From Porphyra umbilicalis (lineage: Eukaryota > Rhodophyta > Bangiophyceae > Bangiales > Bangiaceae), in NCBI GenBank assembly GCA_002049455.2, contig KV918953.1:62001-126000 (forward strand): DNA of 64,000 bases, read 5' to 3'. Position 1 is the first letter of the stretch; each line of letters starts with the position of its first letter. Both the position numbers and the translations under genes were made by a program. The notes beneath the pieces are model-generated. The model searched no databases, was not told the origin of the DNA, and saw only the letters and a list, made by a program, of their open reading frames with translations. Positions 1 through 9,853 of the stretch are shown piece by piece.

Positions 1-351
1 TTTTAGCAGCAGTGCACCCCGCGATACCATGAGCTGTTCCATACACACTGTGCGACTTGGCGTCTCCCCTCTTTCTGTCCCGCGAGCGCATGAAAATGGA
101 CCGCGGCGGTGACCTGGTTGTGCGGAAACAGTTGGAGCTGCAAAAATCGGGAATGCGTTGCCGATTTTTAATATGGTTTTCTCAGTGGGTCGGATCAGGA
201 TCTGATCTTGGCCGTGCAAGGACCGGCTTTTCCGAGGATCACGCAGATTCTTGGCGGTGTTTTCGCACCGTCAGCCGTCGCTGTGTTTGTGTGTGTTTCC
301 GTCGCGGCTATAACGTCGCAGGTGTGGCTGTGGCGCGGTAGGGGCTGGTAG
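1..351. other. no recognisable gene
   Basis: Mixed-composition sequence at the window edge. A 94-codon plus-strand reading frame lies here (57-341), but I see no motif, repeat or family similarity in it. Confidence 0.3.
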
Positions 352-1321
352 GTGGGTGGAACCTCGGCGGCCGCCGTTACCTTTGCGTCCTTGCATGCTC
401 ATGATGCTATTTCTGTGGTTCTGTCCGTCATGACGCCCCCGAGGCGGGCGCCGGGGATGGTGGGGCTTGAAGATGACTTTTTCCGGGAGTGGCTTGCGGC
501 GGCCAGCTCCTCGGGGGACTCGGGGGACGACGCTGGCGACGACGCTGGCGAGTGTATGGGGGAGGGCTCGCAGCTGCTACCCACAGTCACTCATGTATTC
601 CACAGAGCAATGGAGGATGCGAAACAGCGGCGGAGTGCTGCTGTGCATGTTGCAGTGGTGGCCAACCTAGACGCTGTAAACCGGCAATGGCATGTGGCCG
701 CGACCTTAATTGGAACCTGTGGCGTTGAGCTGACACGGGGGGTCGTTCGGTGCTGTCATCCGTCTCGGAGCGAGCGGGGACATCGGCGGCGGCTGGGGAC
801 GTGGAGCCGGTGGAGTTGGTTTGCGAATAAGTGCCAGTAGCGGCGGTTGCGCAGGCCGCCGCGTCGGGGATGGTGTTGGCGTTGGTGTTGTGCACGCTGG
901 CACCGCTGGAGGGGCGGGCGGCGGGCCGCCCGGCAGAAGCGACGAACACGGTGGCTGCGACGACGGGAGCAGCGAAGACAGCTGGTGCAGCGACGACGGC
1001 GGGGTTGAAAACGGCGAAGGACACGGCAGGAGGAGCAGCAGCAGCAGCAAAGAAGAAGGTTACGTCGGCACCACAAGCGGGAGCGACTCCAGTTGTCGTC
1101 TTGACCACGGTCGGAAGGGCGGCGGCAGCAGTAGCAGCGGGAGTGGGAGTTTCTGTCGTGACCATGGCAGCCGCAGCAGCTTCCGGCGCATCACCAGTGT
1201 ACGAGGCAGGAGCACGGCGGTACAGCGCGACTCCACCGGCCAGAAGGACGCAGCAGGTGCGGCTGCTGCCGGTCACGGCAGTGTGCTTCGAGGGCGGCGT
1301 TTTGACCGTGGCCCACCGCGC
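352..1321 (+). other. open plus-strand region, possible 5' part of the E(z)-like gene
   Basis: Two overlapping plus frames are open here. One (352-840) has an acidic Ser/Asp/Gly stretch. The other (821-1321) is low-complexity Ser/Gly/Arg-rich. With the solo LTR at 1322-1866 and one copy of its 5-bp target duplication removed, the 821-1321 frame continues in phase into the frame of the E(z)-like remnant that starts at 1872. That phase match is the only reason to link them. The sequence shows no E(z) motif here, so this may equally be intron or unrelated DNA. The minus strand is also open over 587-1453, as expected at this GC content. Confidence 0.25.
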
Positions 1322-1866
1322 TGTTGAAGAGCAGTGGGGATAGGAGATGGGGGACCACGGTGAAGTGGTTGAGTGGCTTGAGCTTATGTGTTTGTGTGCG
1401 AACGTGCTTTGTTGGTTCTCTCTCCAAAGCGCCCCTCTTCCCATCAAGGGCACTCCTCAAATAGTCCAAGTCGGAGCACTCAAGCCCACCACGCAGCGCA
1501 AGCAGCTCGCCCGCGCACGCGCCCGCCCACACTCTAAATCAAAACGCTCACCAAGTCAAAGCATCAGAGATCAAAGCAAAGCCCACGCAAATCAAAGCAT
1601 CAAAAGCGCAAGAACAAAACATGTGAAGTCGCAAAACTTTCACTCAAAATCGCACGGGTACAAATGCCGAATGCACCAGCGGTCGTCAAACCGCGAGGAA
1701 GTCGCATGGGTAGCCTAGTGGGAAGTAAGGCACCCACTCTCATTAGGCGTGACCTTCGGGTCGCGTCCAGGAGTCGGGGGTGCAAACCCTGTCAATACCT
1801 GGTTTCTTGAATTTTGCTTTGTACAGCAGCAGGGCTTACAGCGGCGTTGAGCAGGACGTTCCAACA
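1322..1866 (-). mobile_element. solo LTR of the copia element family
   Basis: A 545-bp copy of the repeat that forms both ends of the copia element at 3360-8723. It begins TGTTGAA and ends TTCCAACA, which are near-perfect inverted termini with the retroviral TG...CA ends. It is flanked by an exact 5-bp target duplication, CGCGC, at 1317-1321 and 1867-1871. No internal retroelement sequence is present, so it is a solo LTR left by LTR-LTR recombination. Its orientation is that of the minus-strand element. Its tRNA-like B box is mutated relative to the other two copies. Confidence 0.88.
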
Positions 1867-1871
1867 CGCGC

Positions 1872-3359
1872 AAGGTGCTTCGTGCGGGTGATGCTTCTTG
1901 TGGGACCGGATCTTTCCCGGCTACTGCGGCAAGAGGGCGAGTTTGGGCTTTCGCTCATGGGGCAGCTCCTCCCTTTGTCCCCCTGCGCGCGTGCACGCCT
2001 CCTCCGATAATGACGGCGTACGCACCATTTTGTCGCTGCTTTTGTCATGTCGAGCCGCATAAGGACGTGCGCTTTGTACCGTACTTGTCAGATGCTGCGG
2101 TGCCGCGAGCTCTCTCGCCTTCGATGGTGCTACAGAATGGGTGGCTGCTGGTGGACAGCGACGGCAGCGACGCGTCCGAGTCGAACGACGACAACTGCCC
2201 CTAGGACTACTACTCCATGGGCGCGCGTACACGGCGCGCCGCGGAACGGCGGGCGGTGGGGGCCGTCAACAAGGAGTTTGGTTCGGGACCGTCGGTGGTG
2301 CAGGCCCTAGCTATGAATCTGCAGCGGAGCGAGGCGGCGGTGCGGCGTCTACTGGGGCTTGTGCAGCGCCGCATGCGTGACATGGACGCGGCTCGACGCG
2401 ATTGTCGTGCCGCTGCCGCACGGTCCGCTGCGCTGGAAGAGATTACGGGGGGGCAGCGCATGGCAACGATCATGGTGGGAGGCGACGTTGGTGCAGCAGC
2501 TCGTTCTCCGCCGGCTGGATGGCAGGAGGCTTGGGATGGCCTAGAGGTGCCGGCTACTGCATTTGCTGCCGGTCTAGAGGCGGGCCGTGACGTCGCCGCA
2601 GCAGGACTTCCTGCTCGAAGTCGAGCGTGGCTGGTGGCAGAGAAGGTGTCAGCTGCTGTGGAGCTTGCGCCCGCCGCGTCTCGTATCGGTGATGTAGCGG
2701 CCGTCAGAGAATATCTGCAGAGTGCCTGCGACCCAGCAGACGAAGAGCGCATGTCCCGTGTGGGCTTCAACTCTGCATCTAGATCGTCGCCGTAAGGTGC
2801 TCGTGCAACTTCATCCGGTGGGCGTGCCGCGGTGCATGCAGAGACACCGACGTCCGCTGATGGGGCTGTAGTGCCCAACTGCTCTATCTGAGGCCGGGAC
2901 ATGTTCTCCAGGCTGCTGTGCCGGATTTGCCTCCGCTATGCCTGTCGAGCGCATGGGGCTCGACAAGGGCTGGAGCTTCACGCCCCACCGTTGAGTGCAC
3001 CACGGCAGCTACCGGTCGACCGCGACCGGATTCGTACTCACGTGGCAGCTGGTGAGCGTTTCCTCGCGCTCGACGTACTGGGCACCGTCCGTCGTCTATT
3101 CATCCCCGGTGCAGGACCTGCAGCGGCTGCCGCGGCGGCGGCGCTCGGTGACGATACGAGCAGCGGGTCAAGTGCTGCTGCTGCACGCAACCGTCGCGCC
3201 GGTGTGCAGCACGAAGCGCTCTCGGTTGCCGGCGGCAGTTGTTTCGCTTGTCGTCACGACGTGCGTGCTCATCCCTCCGTTTTACAGTGTGGTCTTGGAG
3301 CGCCAGCGGGAAGCCAGTGGACGGCGGAACAAGTTGCACTGGTACGTGCGGCAGCGGAG
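1872..3359 (+). pseudogene. decayed Enhancer-of-zeste (PRC2 methyltransferase)-like gene, 5'/central part only
   Basis: One plus frame reads through the whole interval except for three stops: TAG at 2202, TAA at 2793 and TGA at 2889. The pieces follow the order of plant/animal E(z) proteins. First comes an acidic Ser/Asp patch after a short hydrophobic stretch (about 2150-2200). Next is a helical SANT-like segment (about 2250-2370, NKEFGSGPSVVQALAMNL). Then comes a Cys cluster LLCRICLRYACRAHG (2913-2957), matching the C-x2-C-x4-C-x2-HG signature before the CXC region (LFCRRCLVFDCRLHG in plants). Last is QWTAEQVALVRAAAE just before 3360, like the W...E...L segment ahead of CXC. The CXC and catalytic SET domains are missing: the frame runs into the copia LTR at 3360 and does not resume after 8723. 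E(z) normally trimethylates histone H3 K27. This remnant cannot. The family call rests on short motifs and their order. Confidence 0.55.
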
Positions 3360-3898
3360 TGTTGAAACGCAGTGGGGATAGGGGATGGGGGACCACGGTG
3401 AAGTGGTTGAGTGGCTTGAGCTTGTGTGTATGTGTGCGAACGTGCTTTGTTGGTTCTCTCTCCAAAGCGCCCCTCTTCCCATCAAGGGCACTCTCCAAGT
3501 AGTCCAAGTCGGAGCACTCAAACCCACCACGCAGCCCAAGCAGCTCGCCCGCGCCCGCCCACACTCTAAATCAAAACGCTCACCAAGTCAAAGCATCAGA
3601 GATCAAAGCAAAGCCCACACAAATCAAAGCATCAAAAGCGCAAGAACAAAACATGTGAAGTCGCAAAACTTTCACTCAAAATCGCACGGGTACAAATGCC
3701 GAATGCACCAGCGGTCGTCAAACCGCGAGGAAGTCGCATGGGTAGCCTAGTGGGAAGTAAGGCACCCACTCTCATTAGGCGTGACCTTCGGGTCGCGTCC
3801 GGGAGTCGGGGGTTCGAACCCTGTCGATACCTGGTTTCTTGAATTTTGCTTTGTACAGCAGCAGGGCTTACAGCGGCGTTCAGCATGACGTTCCAACA
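3360..3898 (-). repeat. 3' LTR of copia element 1
   Basis: A 539-bp terminal repeat starting TGTTGAA and ending TTCCAACA on the plus strand. It matches 8179-8723 and the solo LTR along its length, with a small deletion in the region after the GCTCGCCCGCG block. It contains a tRNA-like segment at about 3734-3831. Confidence 0.9.
3734..3831 (+). other. tRNA-like Pol III promoter module inside the LTR
   Basis: Read on the plus strand (antisense to the retroelement), this stretch holds an A-box-like TAGCCTAGTGG and, about 60 nt on, a consensus B box GGTTCGAACCC. GCCT and AGGC can form a 4-bp D stem. CGTGACC-TTCG-GGTCGCG forms a 7-bp hairpin where a long variable arm of a Ser/Leu-type tRNA would sit. 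CGGGG/CCCTG forms the T stem. The acceptor stem pairs imperfectly and I cannot draw a clean anticodon stem, so this is probably a tRNA-derived remnant or SINE-like promoter, not a working tRNA. The same module is at about 8561-8658 (B box GATTCGAACCC) and 1701-1798 (B box GGTGCAAACCC). Confidence 0.5.
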
Positions 3899-4063
3899 CG
3901 CCCTCTTGCATGACGCGGCCTGACAGCTGACCGCCCTTGAAGTACTTGTCGACAAGTAAGTCCGCCTGGAGTCCTGACGTCCCAAATCCGATGCCGCCCG
4001 TCGTGGCCGCCTTGGAGGAGCAATGTACTTACATCTTGATGTACTTACGGCGCGTACTTGAAG

Positions 4064-7000
4064 TCAACACATCCCCATCGTCTTGACATGCTCGTCGTGC
4101 TTGACCTTGGCGAGCTCCTTCGTCATCGGGTCTGCCGCCATCTCGTTCGTTGGGCAGTGCTCGAGGATCACCTTGTCCGTCGTGATCGCATCCCGCACAA
4201 AGTGGTAGCGAATGTCGATGTGCTTGGTGCGCTTGTGCTCGACGAGATTCTTGGCAAAGTCGATGCAGCCGCTGTTGTCGACATTCATGTTAACCGGCCC
4301 AACCAAGTTGTCCGACTGCGTCACGAGCATGGTGACACGTTGGATGAGCTTGTCGAGACAAACAGCTTCCTTGCTGGCCTCGCAAAAAGCCATGTACTCC
4401 GCCTCCATGGTAAATAGCGCCACCGTCTTCTGCAACTTCGAAGCCCAGCTGACGTCCGCCCCGCCAAAGATGAACATGAAGCCCGTCGTAGACCGCCGCG
4501 TCTCGTAGTCACCTGCCCAGTCGGCAACGCTGAAACCTCGGCGGATGCCCGACGCGGACTTGTTGTAGACCAGGCCCTTGTCGACAGACCCCTTGACATA
4601 TCGGAGGACGCGCTTCACAGTCGCCCAGTGCTCCTTCCCGTAGCCCGACACGAAACAGCTTAGCTTGCCGACCGCAAAGGCGAGATCAGGACGCGTCCCG
4701 ACCATCAGGTACATCAGGCTTCCGACGGCCTCGCGATAAGGAAGAGACTCGTCGCTCTTCTCCGACTTAGCCAGCTGCAGCAAGATCTCCAACGGAGTCG
4801 CGATCGGGTTGCACTCCGCCATACCGAACTTCTCGAGCACTTGTCCCGCGTACTTGCCCTGCGACAGCTTGAGGGTGCCCAACGTCTTGTCACGGCTGAT
4901 CTCTAAACGGAGGATGACCTTGGCCTCGCCCAGGTCCTTTATCTCGAAGCGTTTGCGAAGCGCCTTCTTCATTTTGTTAATTGCCTCCATGCTTGACCCG
5001 ACCAGAAGAAGATCGTCGACGTACACCAGGACGATGATGATCTCACCGTCATCCATCTGGAGGTAGAGGCAGGCATACAGGTCGATGTTGTCAAAACCTC
5101 GCGACTTGAGGAAGGCGTCGAGCTTGGCGTACCACATCTTGGGGGCTTGCTTAAGCCCATACAGCGCTTGGAGAAGACGGCACACCTTGTCCAAATACGT
5201 GGGATCGACATATCCCTCCGGCTGCTCCATGTAGACCTCCTCGTCAAGGTCGCCGTTCAGGAAGGCCGTTTTGACGTCCATCTGATGCAGCTCCCACCCG
5301 TTCGCCGCCGTCATCGCCAGGATGCATCGAATGGTAGTGAACTTGGCCACCGGCGCAAAAGTCTCGTTCAAGTCAAGCCCCTTGATCTGCCGATTGCCCA
5401 TAAAACACAGGCGCGCCTTGTGCCGCGTCGTGTTGTTCCGGACCTTGTCCAGCTCGTCCTTGACCTTAAAACCCCACTTGCCCTTGAGCACGCGTCGGCC
5501 GACCGGGCGATCCGTCAAACGCCATGTCTTGTTCTTGCGGATAGAGTCCGTCTCCTGGTCCATTGCGGCCCGCCACTTGGTCGACTCTTGTCCTTGAACT
5601 GCTTACCCATACGTCATGGGAGCCTCGTGAGCAACGAGGCTCACTAGACGCCAGTACTCAACCGGCGGCCTCCGAGATCTGCAGCTCCGACGCAGCGTGT
5701 CTTGAGATCCGGCAGAGCCTTGATTGTCGTCTGCCGATTTGTCCGAGCCATCATATTGCTGGTCGTCTCCGCCGTCATCTTCAGCGTCGACGTCTTGGTC
5801 GTCTTCAGCGTCGACGTCTTGGTCGTCGCTGCCGGCATCCAAGCCCGTCTCGCCTTCCACGACTTCGTCCACGGGTGAGTCCTCTGGAACATCTGCAACC
5901 TTGCTTGAAATGTTCTCGGAGAAAACGACGCTTCGCGCCTTGACGACCTTGCCGTCGTCGAAGATGACCTTGTACGCCTTGCTGCCGTCGGGATAGCCAA
6001 CGAAAATGCCCTTTGCCACCTTGTCTCCGAGCTTGCCATCGACGTGGCTCTTGTGCAGTACCACCCAGCATGTTGACCCAAACACCCGCATGTGGCTTAC
6101 GTCGGGCTTGTTCCCGGTCCCTAGCTCATGAGGCGTCTTGCCTACGGGAAGCGCACGGCTGGTGACGCGGTTCTTGATGTAGACCGCCGTCTTGATGGCA
6201 TCCGCCCAAAGATCCTGGTCGACGTCCTTTTGTCGCATCATGGTGCGCGACATCTCCACGAGAACTTGGTTGAGTCGCTCAGTAACCCCGTTCTACTGCG
6301 GCGTGTCGGGCACCGTCGTCTGGTGCGTCAAGCAGTTCTCATCGTGAAGTGCCTTGAATGCGGACGACACGTACTCGCCGCCGTTGTCGGACCGGAGCAC
6401 CTTGATCTTGTTGCCGGTGTGCAGCTGTGCCTTGGTCAGCCACTTTTTGTTCTGCGCGAGAAGATCGCTCTTCTTGTGCAAGAAGACCACGTCCGTCCAG
6501 CGGGAGAAGTCGTCGGTAAACGTGCCAAAGTAGAGCGCTCCGCCTCGAGAGGGTTCTGACATAGGTCCACCGAGGTTCGAGTGCACGAGCTGGAGCCGCC
6601 TGGTCACACGAGCGCTTCTTGCGCTAGGCATAGGCGTCATTGCCGCCTTGCCGTACACGCACGGCTCGCAGATGTCCTTGACCACCATGGAAGTGCACTT
6701 GAGTCCGTCTGCGTCCGTGTTCTTGATAATCCTCTTGACGCCGGCCACGTTCACGTGGCCAAGACGCTCATGCCATAGCTGCAGAGAGGCCACCGCAGCA
6801 ACATCCGACATAGGGGCCATGTCCAGGTGGTAGAGCCCGTTCTTACGCGTGCCGCACGCAGCAATCTTCTCGTTCATCTTGATGATGGACATACCGCGAT
6901 TGAACGACACTTCCGCACCGCGTTCCTCCATCATGCCGACCGACATGAGGTTGAAGCCCATTGTAGGAACATGGAGCACCTTCTCCAACTTGATCTTGCG

Positions 7001-8014
7001 CGTCTTGGCGTGAACGATGACATTGAGCACGACGGTTTCGACGCCCGCCGTGGCCACGGACCCCTTTTCACCCATCGTGACGCTCCGTCCCGAGGTCGTC
7101 TTGTAGTCATCGAGGCACGCACGCATCCAGCACATGTGTGCAGACGCCGCAGAGTCGACAAGCCACGACTTGGAAATGTCATCGTTGTCATCCGCGTTGC
7201 CAACGAGACAGATGGCGTCGTCGCTGTCGCTACCGTCATCAGCCGCAATCGCGGCCACCTTGTCCAGTCTCTGCTTCTTGGCCTTGAGCTCTGGGCAATC
7301 ATGAGCGATGTGCCCAAACTTGTGACAGTAGTATCACTCGATCTTGGAAAGGTCACCACGGCGGCCTTGACCTCGATAGTTGGCGCCGACGAGTGCCATG
7401 TCACCAATGCGCTTGATCGCCGGTGACTTGTCCGCCTGACGCCGCTCCTCCTGAAGCAAGCGGTTCTTGACAAAGTCGAGGCTTAGCTCGTCCTCGCCCT
7501 TGGCGTCTAGAGCCACCAGCAGGTTCTCATACTTTGACGTCAGCCCGTTGAGAACGCTCGTGGCGACATCCATCTCCGTCACCTCGCCGCCCATGGCCTT
7601 GAGGTTCTCGCCGAGGTTGCGCATGCGGTAGATATAGCCCAGCATGCCCTCGCCGACGTTCATCGCGACGCTGTAGAATTCGCGTCGCGCCTTCATCTTG
7701 TTCATCAAACTTTTGCGCTGGAAGACGCCTTGCAGGGTCGACCACATTTCCGCCGTCGTCTTGCACCCCGACACGTGCTCCAGCTGCTCGGACCCAAGGG
7801 TGAGCCCGATGATGGCGCTCGCCTTCGTGTCTCGACGCTTCCACACCGCTAACTCGCGGTCCTCCGCGACCGTCGGCTTGCCATCTTCGTCAAGCATGTC
7901 GTCCAGATCGCGCAGTGCCAGGATTATCTTGATCCGCTGGCGCCTCTCGTGGAAGCTCGTCTCCGTCAACTTGTCAATCTTGATGCCGCCCATGCCGGCA
8001 GCGCCACCGTCCAT
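4064..8014 (-). pseudogene. copia gag-pol polyprotein with three in-frame stops
   Basis: One frame of about 1,317 codons from the ATG at 8014 to the stop at 4064, with no frameshift. In order: Gag (8014-7340); a CCHC zinc knuckle; protease with DSAAS (about 7160); integrase with HHCC zinc site (LWHERLGH...CEPCVYGK) and the DNGGEY segment; RT with DVKTAFLNGD and YVDD (about 5010); and RNase H with ADWAGD, EAEY and KHIDIRYH. TGA at 7334-7336 falls at what should be the first Cys of the zinc knuckle. TAG at 6293-6295 falls where copia integrases have the second Gln of TPQQNG. TAA at 5603-5605 is just upstream of RT. Each could be a single-base change. The family normally needs an uninterrupted polyprotein cut by its own protease, so this copy is dead unless supplied in trans. 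Confidence 0.93.
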
Positions 8015-8164
8015 GATGCCTGCTTGTCGTAGCGCGCCCCGATCTTGCCGAACATTGCGCCTTGACCGTCACGTCTTTGAACCACCTTGCACTCGTCTTC
8101 TTCGCTATTGTCGCGACCGCCGCGACGCCGTCTGGTACACCTTGCCCTTGTCACAGCCCCGGCT

Positions 8165-8178
8165 CTGGGCCCATAACC
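8165..8178 (-). promoter_or_regulatory. primer-binding site, initiator tRNA-Met anticodon-arm type
   Basis: Directly abutting the 5' LTR, the minus strand reads GGTTATGGGCCCAG. This is complementary to CTGGGCCCATAACC, the anticodon-arm sequence (anticodon CAT) of eukaryotic initiator tRNA-Met, and not to a tRNA 3' end. Drosophila copia is known to prime this way from a cleaved half-tRNA. An identical site precedes the second copia family at 31085. Confidence 0.8.
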
Positions 8179-8723
8179 TATTGAAACGCAGTGGGGATAG
8201 GGGATGGGGGACCACGGTGAAGTGGTTGAGTGGCTTGAGCTTGTGTGTATGTGTGCGAACGTGCTTTGTTGGTTCTCTCTCCAAAGCGCCCCTCTTCCCA
8301 TCAAGGGCACTCCTCAAGTAGTCCAAGTCGGAGCACTCAAACCCACCACGCAGCCCAAGCAGCTCGCCCGCGCACGCGCCCGCCCACACTCTAAATCAAA
8401 ACGCTCACCAAATCAAAGCATCAGGGATCAAAGCAAAGCCCACACAAATCAAAGCATCAAAAGCGCAAGAACAAAACATGTGAAGTCGCAAAACTTTCAC
8501 TCAAAATCGCACGGGTACAAATGCCGAATGCACCAGCGGTCGTCAAACCGCGAGGAAGTCGCATGGGTAGCCTAGTGGGAAGTAAGGCACCCACTCTCTT
8601 TACGCGTGACCTTCGGGTCGCGTCCGGGAGTCGGGGATTCGAACCCTGTCAATACCTGGTTTCTTGAATTTTGCTTTTTACAGCAGCAGGGCTCACAGCT
8701 GCGTTGAGCATGACGTTCCAACA
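8179..8723 (-). repeat. 5' LTR of copia element 1
   Basis: A 545-bp repeat. Its inner end reads TATTGAA where the other copies have TGTTGAA, so one terminal base of the inverted terminus is mutated. The outer end TTCCAACA (to 8723) is intact. It differs from the 3' LTR at scattered positions and keeps a short segment that the 3' LTR has lost. Confidence 0.9.
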
Positions 8724-9853
8724 CCGCCATTTTCGTCCCGGGTGACGCCGCCACGACCACCTTGAGTACCACGTGACGGCCCGCCACCGCTCCCGCCGTA
8801 GCCATCTACGGCCCTCACAGCGTCGTTCCAGCTGTTGCCGACGCTGCCGTGGTAAGAACCACGTGACGGCCCCCCACTGCCTCCGCCGTAGCCACTTGCG
8901 GGGTGGCGCCCCGCGTCTTCCCAATTGCTGCCGCCACGTCCGTCAACAACGCGATCAGCTGGTGCGCCACTGCTTCTGCCGTAGGCGCTCGATCGGTGCT
9001 CTTCTTCGTCCCACCTGCTTCCTCCACGTGGACGCGGAGCGCCGCCGGATGGTCCGCCACCACCGCCGCCGTAGGCACAAGGAGAAGTCGCATCGTCCTT
9101 CCAGCTACATCCCGCATGACTAGCACCGCTGGTCGGCCCGCCACGGCCGCCGCCGTAACCACTGCCGGCGTGGCAGTCGTCCTCCCCGCCGCCTCTCCCG
9201 TGAGCGCCACCGCCGGACGGCCCACCACAGTCGCCTCCGTAGCCGCTACGGGCTTTGCTGTCGTCATCGCGCCACCTGCTGCCGCCACGGGGTTGGGCCG
9301 CACCGTCCGGCCTTCCGGAGGCGCCAGTTGAAATGCGGCGCCCTGTCTGCAGGTGGCCACCCCAGCTCCGGTCGCCTCGACTATGCCGAGCTTCACCGGA
9401 CGGCCTGCGGCCGCTTCCGACCGCGGCACGGCCCCCGTTGGTCGAGCCGCCACCAGTCGTACGGCGTTCCACTCGGGCTTGGAGCTCCTCGTCGGGTTCT
9501 CCGGGCTGCCGACCCGCCTGCACCGCTCCTTCAATGGCCGCTGCAAAACGACTGACGTCCTTGCGCTGCTCGTGCGCCGCTACACGAGCGGCACGCAGCC
9601 GCGGTGCCACTTGGTCAATGGCGTCGAACTGCCGCCGCTGGAAGTGGTACCCTAGATTCCTCATATTGGTGGAGCCCTCGACGTGCGACAGCAGCATGAG
9701 CGGCGTGCCGCACTTAGTGTTGCACAGCGGGCAGACCCAGCGGCCGTCGGCGCCGCTAGCGGCAGGCGGAAGTCCCCCAGCAAGCACAGCGCAGCGCTTG
9801 AGGTGTCGTACTCGACAAGTACAATTACATGAAATATCTTCATGCAATATCAC
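8693..9853 (-). pseudogene. zinc-finger protein with Gly-rich tandem repeats, 3' end replaced by LTR
   Basis: An open frame of 386 codons. The N-terminal 80 residues hold a Cys-rich segment (C-x-C-x8-C, then CPLCNTKCGTPLMLLSH followed by STNMRNLGYHF) that loosely resembles a GRF-type zinc finger: C..C..CG.P, then TN..N.G..F. About residues 80-180 are charged and Arg/Gly-rich. From about residue 190 to the LTR there are about six imperfect repeats of about 30-36 residues (consensus GG..W.D......YGGG.GGPSRG), encoded by a minisatellite. The frame crosses into the copia LTR at 8723 and stops at 8693, so the last 10 codons are LTR sequence and the native C terminus is lost. The first 19 codons are AT-richer and may be leader or intron. 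No function can be assigned beyond likely nucleic-acid binding. Confidence 0.5.

Larger units (their letters stand above)
3360..8723 (-). mobile_element. Ty1/copia LTR retrotransposon, full length but inactivated
   Basis: A minus-strand element with LTRs at 8179-8723 (5') and 3360-3898 (3'). A primer-binding site abuts the 5' LTR at 8165-8178. A purine run (AAGAGGGCG on the minus strand, 3899-3907) abuts the 3' LTR as polypurine tract. A single gag-pol frame lies between them. The order protease-integrase-RT-RNase H identifies copia. The expected 5-bp target duplication is absent: the flanks are CGGAG (3355-3359) and CCGCC (8724-8728). The LTRs differ at several sites and by a short indel, so the insertion is not very recent. 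Confidence 0.93.

Noticed and set aside
3741..3831. Functional tRNA gene
   Set aside because: A and B boxes are good, but the acceptor stem mismatches, no clean anticodon stem can be drawn, and it repeats with each LTR copy.
2202..8014. Alternative genetic code (stops read as amino acids)
   Set aside because: All three stop codons appear in the broken genes, while the 1,752-codon NB-ARC gene has none internally and ends normally. Decay is simpler.
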